From Desulfosporosinus sp. (GTDB lineage: Bacteria; Bacillota; Desulfitobacteriia; Desulfitobacteriales; Desulfitobacteriaceae): a DNA stretch of 43,758 nt. Shown here one piece after another: positions 25,608 through 33,741 of this stretch. Under the pieces are notes generated by a model. That model worked only from the letters and a program-made list of their open reading frames with translations. It had not been told where the DNA came from and did not search any database. Positions within the stretch are counted from its first letter, which is position 1; each line of letters begins with the position of its first letter. The stretch is from the NCBI GenBank assembly GCA_031292055.1, contig JARLHV010000153.1:1-43758 (forward strand), written 5' to 3'. The position numbers and the translations under genes are program-made.

Positions 25608-27389
25608 CTAGAAAGAACTTGGGTTCGCAACTGCTGAAACAGAATTAATAATTGTACAGGCTGCTGACTTCTCACTAGTTTCACAATTTAGAACAGCTCT
25701 TGCTCTTTCTAAGGCATTAGTGGTGGAAGCGAAAATCTCATTCTCCGACATAAAGATATTTTCAATGCCTACATCCGAATCAAGATTTGACTTCTTCAGG
25801 ATTAAGTCAAGATCTGCCTTTACACCGCTGATGATCAGGATGCCACCAGCCTCTCTTACATTCCTGATAAAAACTTTCAAAGCACTGAGTGACGTTAAAT
25901 CAATCGTCGTAACATACTTCATTCTTAAAATAAAAACCTTGGATTTTCTAACTAAACTTTCGAGTTTCTCTCCCAGATCAGAAGCCGCACCAAAGTAAAG
26001 ATTTCCTTCTGGTTGGATAATTAGGACATCAACCTGTTCTTTGATTGATTCAATTTCTTGTTCAATAACTTGAGAATCAGGCCCCTGGGCTGGAATAAGA
26101 AGCTTGAGGGGAGCTTTATTGGTGTCTTTTAGGTACAAGACAATAGATAGGACAATTCCTGCATAAATTGCATAATCAAGGTTAAGTAAGATAATAACTA
26201 AGACACAGGTTACCCACATGGCAATCGAATCTGAGGATAAAAGGCCTGATTTAACGACCTTCTTGATTTCCTTTCGATCGATTAAATTAAATCCTGTCAC
26301 AATTAGTACTCCAGCAAGACAAGGACTGGGGATATATTTTGCATAAGGAGCGAAGAAGAGAAGAACAAGAGCAACAAACACACCCGACAGAATTCCAGCT
26401 AAGCGACTGGTTGCACCGTTGACATAATTGATAGCTGATCGTGAAAAGGAACCGGAAGAAGGAAAACACTGGAAGAAAGAAGAAACTATATTGGCGATGC
26501 CCTGCCCAATGAATTCCTGATTAGAATCGATTTTTTGGCGCGTGTTAGTGGCAATCGCTTTGGAAATCGAGATGGCTTCAACCAGTCCTATAATGGAAAT
26601 TGCAAAAGCCCCGCTGAGCATATCCTTTAGGGAAGCAACGCTAAATTGTACCATCTTAAAGGGAGGTAGGGAGGAAGGGATCGTGCCTGTGAGTTTTACC
26701 CCCTTCTTATCTAAAGCAAACATAATAATGAAAAAGATGGGAATGGTAATTCCGAGTAAGGCACCTGGCAGGTTTTTACTGATCTTTTTGCAAATAATAA
26801 TAATCGCCATTGTCAGCAGACCTAATCCCAAAGCATAGTAGTTGCTTTGACTCAGATGGGTTGCGATGTAATACATTTTTTCCATTGTTGACATAGCGGC
26901 GGAATCCTTGATAGACATGCCCAAGAGGGTGTTCACTTGTCCAAGCGCGATTAGTACACCCGCTCCGGCAGTAAAACCTACCAGTACGGTATGGGAGACA
27001 AAGTCTATCACCTTCCCCAATTTAATGACTCCATAAATTACTTGTAAGACACCTACCATAAACGTCATTAGAAAGAGCATTTGATAGGCATTAGGAAGGC
27101 CCATATATCGAATCATGGCGCTTGCCGTAAGTAAACATATGGCATTAGTTGGTCCGGTAATCAGTTGATTCGAGCAGCCAAAGGCGGAACCGATGATGGC
27201 TGCTACGATACCCGTATATAGCCCATAGACTGGGCTAACACCTGCGATCAGAGCATAAGCCATATACTGAGGAATACCAACCACAGTCACTGTTAAGGCA
27301 GCAATGAGGTCTTTTCTAATATTCTCCTTTTTATAGTCTCTAATAGTTTCAAGTATCGGTATATGTTTACTGATTGTGAAACCGGACAA
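25608..27389 (-). CDS. SulP-family sulfate permease with STAS domain, paralogue 1
   Basis: A 593-residue transporter. About 11-14 membrane segments cover residues 20-430, with SulP signatures AALTVTVVGIPQYMAYALIA, GVSPVYGLYTGIVAAIIGSA and SSGSFSRSAINYVNGATSRL. A cytoplasmic STAS domain covers about 450-565 (VDVLIIQPEGNLYFGAASDL and TTIDLTSLSALKVF, with the conserved Ser/Thr site). SulP proteins import sulfate or related anions, often with H+ or Na+. I start at a TTG preceded by AAAGGTGGGATTCG, an arrangement shared by sister genes; an in-frame ATG overlaps the ribosome site. It follows its own conserved promoter. Confidence 0.88.
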   Translation of the reverse strand: MSGFTISKHIPILETIRDYKKENIRKDLIAALTVTVVGIPQYMAYALIAGVSPVYGLYTGIVAAIIGSAFGCSNQLITGPTNAICLLTASAMIRYMGLPNAYQMLFLMTFMVGVLQVIYGVIKLGKVIDFVSHTVLVGFTAGAGVLIALGQVNTLLGMSIKDSAAMSTMEKMYYIATHLSQSNYYALGLGLLTMAIIIICKKISKNLPGALLGITIPIFFIIMFALDKKGVKLTGTIPSSLPPFKMVQFSVASLKDMLSGAFAISIIGLVEAISISKAIATNTRQKIDSNQEFIGQGIANIVSSFFQCFPSSGSFSRSAINYVNGATSRLAGILSGVFVALVLLFFAPYAKYIPSPCLAGVLIVTGFNLIDRKEIKKVVKSGLLSSDSIAMWVTCVLVIILLNLDYAIYAGIVLSIVLYLKDTNKAPLKLLIPAQGPDSQVIEQEIESIKEQVDVLIIQPEGNLYFGAASDLGEKLESLVRKSKVFILRMKYVTTIDLTSLSALKVFIRNVREAGGILIISGVKADLDLILKKSNLDSDVGIENIFMSENEIFASTTNALERARAVLNCETSEKSAACTIINSVSAVANPSSF

Positions 27390-27627
27390 ACGAATCCCAC
27401 CTTTCATCATTTATGCTTACTAACCAACAAGCTACCAATGTGTCTATAAGTGCGAAGCAACGGTAAGATTTGCTTTGGCCAAAGTCCCAACCCGTTGAAA
27501 TTAAGGAGTAATGCGGTGTTAACTTTCCACCCTACGATGGTATAATTCCGACATTCTCTAACCCTCCTTTATTGTATTATGAATGTGCGCATTCTCCAGA
27601 AACTGGCTGTAATTCCTTCGCAACTGA
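27390..27627. other. Leader of SulP gene 1
   Basis: This 240-base untranslated leader lies between the promoter and the TTG start. It contains CAACGG...CCGTTG arms around a CTTTGGCCAAAG palindrome (about 27460-27500), which could fold. An AAAGGAGGGT site at 27561-27570 is followed by an ATG whose frame closes within a few codons. The segment just before the ribosome site (GCTTGTTGGTTAGTAAGCAT) resembles the leaders of the sister genes. Confidence 0.4.
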
Positions 27628-27656
27628 ATAATAACATTGAGTCAATCTCTTGTATA
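27628..27656 (-). promoter_or_regulatory. Conserved promoter, SulP gene 1
   Basis: Minus-strand TATACA, 17 bases, TATTAT, with the upstream box GAGAGCATAATGATTTGC directly before the -35. It is the most diverged member of the promoter family described for this array. Confidence 0.5.
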
Positions 27657-28082
27657 TAGCAAATCATTATGCTCTCAATTGATTTTAACTATTTATATTT
27701 GTTACTATTATGTCGTAGACATACTGATTATCTAATTCCTCACTAAGCTTTTACTTCTCCTTTCATGTCTATACACACTGGATAATCAGTGTCATTTTCT
27801 CCTTGACTCTTTACCAGTGCCTCCAAATAGGAGCAGAATTATCTCTTTAAGGCAAATTACCTATTGAATATTGTATTCACGACGGATTCATGGACTGCTT
27901 TAAGTTGAGAGCTTTTTAATTTAGATCTCAATAGAACTAATATTGTAAATCTTTATAATAGTTAGTATACTAGTAGAGATAATTACGAGATTCCAAATCA
28001 ATACTTTCAATAGTTCCTCTTTAAACCTAACAACACTTTTGCACTAATAATTTAGAAGTTTCGAGATTCTGAACATACTAAA
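27657..28082. other. AT-rich intergenic region upstream of the SulP 1 promoter
   Basis: About 425 bases with no coding signal between the promoter of SulP gene 1 and the terminator of the glycosylase-like gene 1. Short stop-rich frames only. Confidence 0.4.
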
Positions 28083-28113
28083 GCCCTGAAGAAATAGGTT
28101 TTCTCTCCAGGGC
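28083..28113 (-). terminator. Terminator after glycosylase-like gene 1
   Basis: GCCCTGGAGAGAAAA and a mostly complementary TTTCTTCAGGGC form a hairpin followed by TTTAG on the minus strand, about 65 bases beyond the stop. Confidence 0.65.
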
Positions 28114-28177
28114 CGTGTTATTTCCTTGGCTATTTTTAAGTCTTGGAACATTAAACTTCTGAATTAGACAGCCCCGT

Positions 28178-28798
28178 TTATTCAATCCAGATCTTAAGAC
28201 TATCCTTGTTCTCAATAATCTTTTCGGCTATCTTTTTACCAACATAATTGAAATAATTTTCTCCATAATAATTGTGATCTTCTATAAATTTTCCGCTTGA
28301 GATCACTCGGCGAAGTAAGGGAATTCGATTAGTTTTGTTGATATCAAAATTCTCAATCGCTTTGCCAAACTCATCGCCTAAGTTAGAGGTACCCCAATAT
28401 TTAGGTCCTTTTTCGGGCTTGATCTCGTAGACACGCCGCAGAAATTCAAACGGAAAGGCACCAAAGGAAATAAGAATCTTTGGTTTATGCTCAAGAACAA
28501 TTTCCCTGAACGCCTCTATTTCTTTTGCTACTTCTGCTCCCCACCAATTTAAGGTATTAGGGACGATTCTGCAATCGCTAACCGCATTCCTGATATAAAT
28601 ATCACCCGTGTCGATTCTTGTGTGTATTTCCCTATACACTTTATCCTGTATCTCAGCCAAAGCAGGTGTCCAAATATTGTGGCGAACTGCAGGATGTTTC
28701 GGATTAACTATTAGCCAAATCGGATAATTTCTTTCTCCCGACTCCCTCTTGATCGTCTTTTCTAAAGGTATATATTTATTAAGTGTCAAGCTAGACAA
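28178..28798 (-). CDS. Possible uracil-DNA-glycosylase-fold protein, paralogue 1
   Basis: A 206-residue soluble protein, one of three close paralogues here. Strongly conserved blocks are YPIWLIVNPKHPAVRHNIWT, EIQDKVYREIHTRID, NAVSD...PNTLNWWGAEV, KPKILISFGAFPFEFLRR, EIKPEKGPKYWGTSNLG and NKTNRIPLLRRV. The pattern of a first strand ending NP.HP, a central KPK(I/V)L(I/V).(F/L)G helix start and a late P-L-hydrophobic loop recalls the UDG superfamily, but canonical GxDP and HPS motifs are absent, so this is a weak guess. It starts with TTG after AAAGGTGGGATTGG and follows SulP gene 2 by 165 bases with no clear terminator, so it is probably cotranscribed. Confidence 0.5.
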   Translation of the reverse strand: MSSLTLNKYIPLEKTIKRESGERNYPIWLIVNPKHPAVRHNIWTPALAEIQDKVYREIHTRIDTGDIYIRNAVSDCRIVPNTLNWWGAEVAKEIEAFREIVLEHKPKILISFGAFPFEFLRRVYEIKPEKGPKYWGTSNLGDEFGKAIENFDINKTNRIPLLRRVISSGKFIEDHNYYGENYFNYVGKKIAEKIIENKDSLKIWIE

Positions 28799-28963
28799 AC
28801 CAATCCCACCTTTCCAGTAATTACGCTAACTACCAACAACCTAACTAAAGTTCAGTACATTGTAAGCATCCTGATACTCTAGCACCTAAGTATCACACTT
28901 CTTGTTTCTGAGATACTCAGTATATCTTCCTAACTCACAATGAACAGAAGCATAATCATTTTA

Positions 28964-30772
28964 CTAGAACGAACTGGTGCTTTTGTTCAAACTGTGAGTG
29001 CCCCCGTTAAAATTCGAAACAGACTCCAGGAGATTAGACGCCATTGATTTCTTTTTGTTATCTTTTTCACTATTTAAAACAGCCCTTGCTCTCTCTAGGG
29101 CATTCGTGGAAGAGGCGAAAATATCATTTTCGGACATGAATAGGTTATTAACATCGATATCCGAAACAAGATTTGATGCTTTAAGCATTGAGCTAAGATC
29201 TGACCTTACACCGCTGACGATAAGGATTCCACCAGCTTCTCTTACTGTCCTGAAAAATATTTTCAGGGCATCGAGTGATGTTAGATCAATCGTAGAAACA
29301 TATTTCATCCTTAAGATGAAGACTTTAGCTTTATTCACTAGGCTATCAAGTTTTTCTTCAAGGTCATATGCCGAGCCGAAGTATAGATTTCCCTCCAATT
29401 GGATAATTAGAACATCGACTTTTCCCTTAACAAATTCAATTTCCTGTTCAATAATTTGGGAGTCTTTCCCTTGTGATGGGATAAAAAGTTTAACAGGTAC
29501 TCTGTTGGTGTCTCTGAGGTATAAGACAATAGATAGCGCTATCCCCGTATAGATCGCATAGTCAAGATCCGGCATTAAAATTGTTGCAAAAAATGTCACG
29601 CACATTGCAATAGAATCAGATTTTAATTTGCCAACTTTCAATACCTTCTTGATTTCCTTTTTGTCCATTAAGCCATATCCTGTAAGTATTAATACTCCGG
29701 CAAGACATGGACTAGGTATATACTTTGCAAAAGGAGCAAAGAAGACAAGAACTAAGGCAACTACTACACCTGATAGGATTCCAGCTAATCTTGTAACGGC
29801 ACCGTTATGGTAATTTATTGCAGAACGGGTAAAGGAACCAGATCCCGGAAAACATTGAAAGAAGGATGCGCCTACATTTGCTAAGCCTTGCGCAATAAAT
29901 TCTTGGTTAGCATTAATTTTTTGCCGTGAAGTACTGGCAATGGTTTTCGAAATTGATATGGCTTCTACCAATCCTATGATGGAAATTGCAATTGCTCCGC
30001 TGAAAACTTCCCTAATGGAGCCCATACTGAATTGCACCATCTTGAAGGGAGGCAAGGAGGAAGGAATATTGCCTGTGAGCTTTACACCTTTCTGTTCTAA
30101 AGCAAAAATAATTATAAAGATAATTGGAATTACAATGCCAATTAACGCTCCAGGTAGATTTTTATTGATCCTTTTGCAAATCAAAATAATCGCTATTGTC
30201 ATCAGACCCAATCCCAGGGCATATAAATTAGTTTGACTTAAATGGGTTATGACGTAATAGAATTTCAATGTAGTTGGCATTTGAGCTGAATTTTTGATGG
30301 GAATACTCATTATTGTGTTCAGTTGTCCCAGTGCGATTAACACACCTGCACCAGCACTAAAACCCACAATTACTGTATGGGAAACAAAATTTATCACTTT
30401 ACCAAGTTTAATGACTCCAAAAAGAATTTGTAATGCACCGACGATAAAGGTCATTAAAAAAAGCAATTGGTAGGCATTATCCAGTCCCATGTAGTTTCGC
30501 ATACTGCCTGCTACGAGTAGAGCTATCGCATTAGTCGGTCCAGCGACTAGGTGTTTCGAGCTTCCAAATATTGACGCGATAATGGTTGATACTATAGCGG
30601 TATATAAACCATAAACCGGGTTAACACCCGCGATCAGTGCATAAGCCATAGATTGGGGAATGGCAACGACGGCCACTGTCAATCCAGCAATCAAATCTTT
30701 GCTAATATATTCCTTTTTATAAGTTCCAATGGTTTCGATTAAAGGAATATATTTAGATAGTGTTGAGTTCAA
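28964..30772 (-). CDS. SulP-family sulfate permease with STAS domain, paralogue 2
   Basis: A 602-residue transporter very similar to the other two. SulP signatures include AGLTVAVVAIPQSMAYALIA, GVNPVYGLYTAIVSTIIASI and GSGSFTRSAINYHNGAVTRL. The STAS domain (about residues 460-570) carries VDVLIIQLEGNLYFGSAYDL and STIDLTSLDALKIF. The last 50 residues are a Ser/Asn/Lys-rich tail. I start at TTG (LNSTLSKYIPLIETI) after AAAGGTGGAAATTCG; an ATG 33 bases upstream has no ribosome site. Upstream lie a small hydrophobic-protein gene and the shared promoter. Downstream is glycosylase-like gene 1. Confidence 0.88.
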   Translation of the reverse strand: MNSTLSKYIPLIETIGTYKKEYISKDLIAGLTVAVVAIPQSMAYALIAGVNPVYGLYTAIVSTIIASIFGSSKHLVAGPTNAIALLVAGSMRNYMGLDNAYQLLFLMTFIVGALQILFGVIKLGKVINFVSHTVIVGFSAGAGVLIALGQLNTIMSIPIKNSAQMPTTLKFYYVITHLSQTNLYALGLGLMTIAIILICKRINKNLPGALIGIVIPIIFIIIFALEQKGVKLTGNIPSSLPPFKMVQFSMGSIREVFSGAIAISIIGLVEAISISKTIASTSRQKINANQEFIAQGLANVGASFFQCFPGSGSFTRSAINYHNGAVTRLAGILSGVVVALVLVFFAPFAKYIPSPCLAGVLILTGYGLMDKKEIKKVLKVGKLKSDSIAMCVTFFATILMPDLDYAIYTGIALSIVLYLRDTNRVPVKLFIPSQGKDSQIIEQEIEFVKGKVDVLIIQLEGNLYFGSAYDLEEKLDSLVNKAKVFILRMKYVSTIDLTSLDALKIFFRTVREAGGILIVSGVRSDLSSMLKASNLVSDIDVNNLFMSENDIFASSTNALERARAVLNSEKDNKKKSMASNLLESVSNFNGGTHSLNKSTSSF

Positions 30773-30873
30773 ACGAATTTCCACCTTTCCTCCAAATCGC
30801 AGCAACCAGGAGATTAACCTGCGGCGACGATCAGCTTATTTGAGGCCTTATCCCTATTAATACTTGCATAGTT

Positions 30874-31005
30874 CTAAATATACTGGACAACTGTTACGAT
30901 TGATGGACTGAGAGAGAAAATACACCCAACCTGCTCCCAGCCCTTTCCATCGAACAGTTCGTTAACATGCTCCAGCGGGACATCGGGACATAATAATAAG
31001 ACCAC
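30874..31005 (-). CDS. Hypothetical 43-residue protein
   Basis: A short frame VVLLLCPDVPLEHVNELFDG followed by KGWEQVGCIF starts at GTG with GGGGA close upstream; an earlier GTG at 31038 would give 54 residues. It looks protein-like (hydrophobic strand, acidic helix, GW motif) but I recognise no family. It lies between the small hydrophobic gene and SulP gene 2. It overlaps the proposed plus-strand promoter at 31021, so one of the two readings may be wrong. Confidence 0.25.
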   Translation of the reverse strand: MVLLLCPDVPLEHVNELFDGKGWEQVGCIFSLSPSIVTVVQYI

Positions 31006-31020
31006 TTTTCCCCGAATTTG

Positions 31021-31078
31021 TGATATAATAATAATCACTGATATACTTTCTTAGCGGCCTTTAGAGGCTGCTTTTTTT
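31021..31078 (+). ncRNA. Possible short antisense RNA (promoter plus terminator)
   Basis: On the plus strand an extended -10 TGATATAAT (31021-31029) is followed only about 25 bases later by a hairpin AGCGGCCT-TTAG-AGGCTGCT and TTTTTTT ending at 31078. No plus-strand gene precedes this terminator. The RNA would run convergently into the 3' end of the small hydrophobic-protein gene, whose stop codon lies inside the T-run. This is the layout of type I antitoxins such as RatA. Inference. Confidence 0.35.
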
Positions 31079-31229
31079 ATTTGACCAGTCTGAGATGCGA
31101 AAAGCTTAGGCATGGTTGGCCTTGTTCTCCTTGTCCTCCTTCTCTAGTATCTTCTTGGTGCATGTAATCAACAATAACAATTCCGAAAACAGCGACCAAC
31201 ATAATGATAGCCATAAAACCGCTTAACAT
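31077..31229 (-). CDS. Small single-pass membrane protein (type I toxin candidate)
   Basis: A 50-residue protein: MLSGFMAIIMLVAVFGIVIV is one membrane helix, followed by a charged tail (DYMHQEDTREGGQGEQG...). GAAGTGAGGG lies immediately before the ATG. Size, single helix and hydrophilic tail resemble small membrane toxins or small transporter-associated peptides. It is the first gene after the conserved promoter at 31277-31306 and precedes SulP gene 2, so it could alternatively be a small accessory subunit of that permease. No named family recognised. Confidence 0.5.
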   Translation of the reverse strand: MLSGFMAIIMLVAVFGIVIVDYMHQEDTREGGQGEQGQPCLSFSHLRLVK

Positions 31230-31276
31230 TTTCCCTCACTTCCTTTCAACTCCGATATTTTGATGATCACATGTAA

Positions 31277-31306
31277 AGATTAGCATTTGTCTTAACACTG
31301 TGTCTA
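31277..31306 (-). promoter_or_regulatory. Conserved promoter, SulP gene 2 unit
   Basis: Minus-strand TAGACA, 18 bases, TAATCT with TGC before the -10 (extended -10), and GAGTATGAGTATACTGATAAGC just upstream of the -35. Same family as the promoters at 35674, 36813, 39928 and 41330. Confidence 0.65.
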
Positions 31307-31943
31307 TAGCTTATCAGTATACTCATACTCAATTTATACTATGGACGTTTTTGCGAATTTTTACTTTATGTGTCGTAATGGCTCGAATTTTTCATTTTTT
31401 CGCCGCTCTATTCTTTTTCACACTTTTCTTAATAGTGCAACAGCTCGCGAAATTCTCTCTTTACTCTCCTACTCTAAAATTTAATTATTTAAAAGAGAAC
31501 TGACCTCAGCTCATTATAAGGATTTTAGTATTGTATCCATAGACAAATAGTAATATTATGCTCGCAGCACTTTGCTCACCTAGGTTTTCCGGCTTTACTA
31601 TACGCTTTTCAACACCACTTCTCGTTGTATACTTGACTAATTAATTTGCTGATTTTTGAATCTTAATAATTCTCACATTGCTTTTCAAGCGTATAATCTT
31701 ACGTTTAGTTTATAAGTCAATTAACTATGTTGTTAATCGCGCTATACTATGGACACTTCTATATTGCTGACAACTTTATAATTAGTACCAAAGGACCTGT
31801 TATTGTAATTTTTTATATCGCCAAGTTAGACTACGTTACATTCCAACAATAATTGATACTAACTACAAATAGTTCACTTCAACTGTACAACCTTTTTGCT
31901 CTTTTAGCATTGACACCTTCAAGTTTACAGCGCATACTACTTA
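31307..31943. other. Long AT-rich intergenic region with a second promoter-like site
   Basis: About 640 bases without a credible gene. At 31513-31541 the minus strand has TATGGA, 17 bases, TATAAT, preceded by GCGAGCATAATATTAC, which resembles the upstream box of the shared promoters. SulP gene 2 may therefore have tandem promoters. The remainder is AT-rich. Confidence 0.4.
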
Positions 31944-31976
31944 AGCCCCGAAGAGAAATGCTTTCTCTTCGGGGCT
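31944..31976 (-). terminator. Terminator after the lipoate-protein ligase gene
   Basis: AGCCCCGAAGAGAAA and TTTCTCTTCGGGGCT form a near-perfect hairpin. The arm is identical to those at 40404 and 41512. The T-run is better on the plus strand (GATTTTTC), so it may act in both directions. Confidence 0.6.
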
Positions 31977-32055
31977 GATTTTTCACCAGCTTTAAAAATA
32001 CACCGGCCTACTTTAGCTTGGGCATGCAGCAGAATTTATGGTTGTAATAATAAAT

Positions 32056-33066
32056 TTAAATATAACTTGCCTTGCTCACCAACCAATTTACAAGGTCAGT
32101 AAAAATAATTTTCTCTTCAGGAGTACCCTCTAGTTGGTTTATCCGCTTGGCCATGTGTTCAATCTGGAACGGACAATATCTGAGTACTGAAGCAACTTCT
32201 TCTATTAGATGGCTATCCATCGCATCCGAATAAATTTTCGTTTCTACAATTAATCCATGATTGAGGGCCAACCCCAATTCGATGCCTCCCCAGGAAAACC
32301 GTGTTTCAAAGACAATATCGAAGTTTGGGGTTTTTCCGTAGAGCCATTCCCAAGAAGAATATTTTTGATAAAGCGCCTGCAAATCATACGTTGAATCACT
32401 TACAAACATTTGAGGTTCTGTACTTTCTCCGTAAAGATCCTGAAAACTCTCAATTAATGCTTCCTTCACCTTGGCGATAGTTATGCTCGGTTGAAACATG
32501 CTAAGATTTCCCACCCTGGCTTGGATAGAGTCGACCCCTTTTGAAGCGATTTTTTCATTCGAAACATGGAGATAGGTGGAGAGTTTATGAATATCGACAT
32601 CGACCAAGATGGTCCCATGATGATAGGCTTTATCCTGCTCATAATAAAAGGCATTTCCAGAAAATTTTCGACCTTCGACAGTTAAATCGTTGCGTCCGGA
32701 AAATTCAGCACTGATCTTAAGCTTTCTAACTCCTTCTAAGATAACTCTAAGCTGTTTTTCTAAATCATACTGGGTTCGGTCGATTATAAAAGTAAAATTT
32801 AGGTTCCCAAGATCGTGAAAAACGGCTCCGCCTCCAGATAATCGGCGTGCAAGTTTCACTCCATCCAGTTCTAGTTGTCCACAACGGCATTCTTTCCAGG
32901 CATTTTGATTTCTGCCAATGACAACTGTATTTTGGTTTTGCCACAGATAAAGAATCACTTGATTCTTTATGACATGTCTGAAGAGATGCTCTTCCAATGA
33001 CAAGTTATGCCAAGGGTCAAATGATGATGAAGAAATAAGCTTTGTCATCATATCATGATGTGTCAT
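32056..33066 (-). CDS. Lipoate-protein ligase A family protein
   Basis: A 336-residue cytoplasmic ligase. NLSLEEHLFRHV, VVIGRNQNAWKEC, ARRLSGGGAVFHDLGNLNF (lipoyl-adenylate binding) and KFSGNAFYYEQDKAYHHGTI are the LplA/LipL catalytic-domain motifs. The C-terminal 90 residues are the accessory domain (WGGIELGLALNHGLIVETKI). It attaches lipoate to carrier proteins such as GcvH or 2-oxoacid dehydrogenase E2. No lipoate carrier gene is nearby, so its placement in the transporter array is unexplained. The gene is bounded on both sides by terminators and appears monocistronic. The first ATG is used; the ribosome site (GTGGGGA) is modest. Confidence 0.88.
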   Translation of the reverse strand: MTHHDMMTKLISSSSFDPWHNLSLEEHLFRHVIKNQVILYLWQNQNTVVIGRNQNAWKECRCGQLELDGVKLARRLSGGGAVFHDLGNLNFTFIIDRTQYDLEKQLRVILEGVRKLKISAEFSGRNDLTVEGRKFSGNAFYYEQDKAYHHGTILVDVDIHKLSTYLHVSNEKIASKGVDSIQARVGNLSMFQPSITIAKVKEALIESFQDLYGESTEPQMFVSDSTYDLQALYQKYSSWEWLYGKTPNFDIVFETRFSWGGIELGLALNHGLIVETKIYSDAMDSHLIEEVASVLRYCPFQIEHMAKRINQLEGTPEEKIIFTDLVNWLVSKASYI

Positions 33067-33125
33067 TTGTAAAGATCCCCACTTTCAAAGATTATAAGCT
33101 TATATTCTACCGCCGCATCATTAAT

Positions 33126-33183
33126 AAAGCAAGGTAGTAAGGAGTCCCACAGATTCTGGGGAGATCCTTATTACCTTGCTTTT
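33126..33183 (-). terminator. Terminator after the TauE/DUF1634 operon
   Basis: AAAGCAAGGTA-TAAGGA and its complement ending TACCTTGCTTT make a long imperfect hairpin, 46 bases beyond the DUF1634-like stop. Confidence 0.7.
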
Positions 33184-33228
33184 CATTGATTTGCCTATCC
33201 TAACCATCAATACAACCTTGACTACGAT

Positions 33229-33741
33229 TCATCCTCCTGCAGAGATATTAAAAATGCCAGAAGCAGCTAACACAATAACTATAATTTCCAAGCCAACCAT
33301 TATTACATAGGGTAAATCCTTTTTACGCAGGTAATCTTTAAATAGTGATAAATAACCTAAAACTGAAACACTTCCCAAAAAAGCTAAGCCAATTAAATTT
33401 AAATAATCAGAATGATTGACCATGCTCAACCAGTTCCAACCACTAGGAGCATGTGTAGCTAGCGCATACTTATGCACGCTCAACCCCCAATAAAGCGGCA
33501 TATCTGATGCTTTGACCGTTGGATTAAAAAGACCACCCATGTAAAGCAGAAAGGTAACTACCATTACAACAATTCCAGCCCATGAACAAACTAACAAAAT
33601 ACTAGCATATCTATTCTGCTCCGGACTCACATTTACACTCTGTGCATTACCTTGTACATTACTTTGGACATCACTTTGAGCAATATTTTCTTGACTTTGA
33701 GCACTTTTGACACTACTTAGAACGGTTGTTTGACTGCTCAT
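33229..33741 (-). CDS. DUF1634-like membrane protein
   Basis: A 170-residue protein with a Gln/Ser/Asn-rich soluble N-terminus (about 1-42) and three membrane helices (ASILLVCSWAGIVVMVVTFL; DYLNLIGLAFLGSVSVLGYL; LPYVIMVGLEIIVIVLAASG). A periplasmic loop with two tryptophans lies between TM1 and TM2. The last two helices and the acidic-aromatic link (KKDLPYV) resemble DUF1634, which is often encoded beside TauE/SafE exporters. It overlaps the exporter gene as ATGA, so they are cotranslated. Probably an accessory subunit of the exporter; the family call is moderate. Confidence 0.65.
   Translation of the reverse strand: MSSQTTVLSSVKSAQSQENIAQSDVQSNVQGNAQSVNVSPEQNRYASILLVCSWAGIVVMVVTFLLYMGGLFNPTVKASDMPLYWGLSVHKYALATHAPSGWNWLSMVNHSDYLNLIGLAFLGSVSVLGYLSLFKDYLRKKDLPYVIMVGLEIIVIVLAASGIFNISAGG

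Noticed and set aside
27515..27570. A leader peptide before SulP gene 1, suggested by AAAGGAGGGT and an ATG
   Set aside because: The frame closes after a handful of codons and its exact length is uncertain; there is no attenuator pair around it to support a leader role.
28998..29552. A 184-codon plus-strand reading frame
   Set aside because: It lies wholly antisense to SulP gene 2, has no ribosome site and its composition is the mirror of the STAS-domain region; similar mirror frames occur opposite the other SulP genes.
31300..31503. A 67-codon hydrophobic plus-strand frame
   Set aside because: It begins inside the conserved minus-strand promoter and consists of T-rich sequence that translates to Phe/Leu by composition; no ribosome site.
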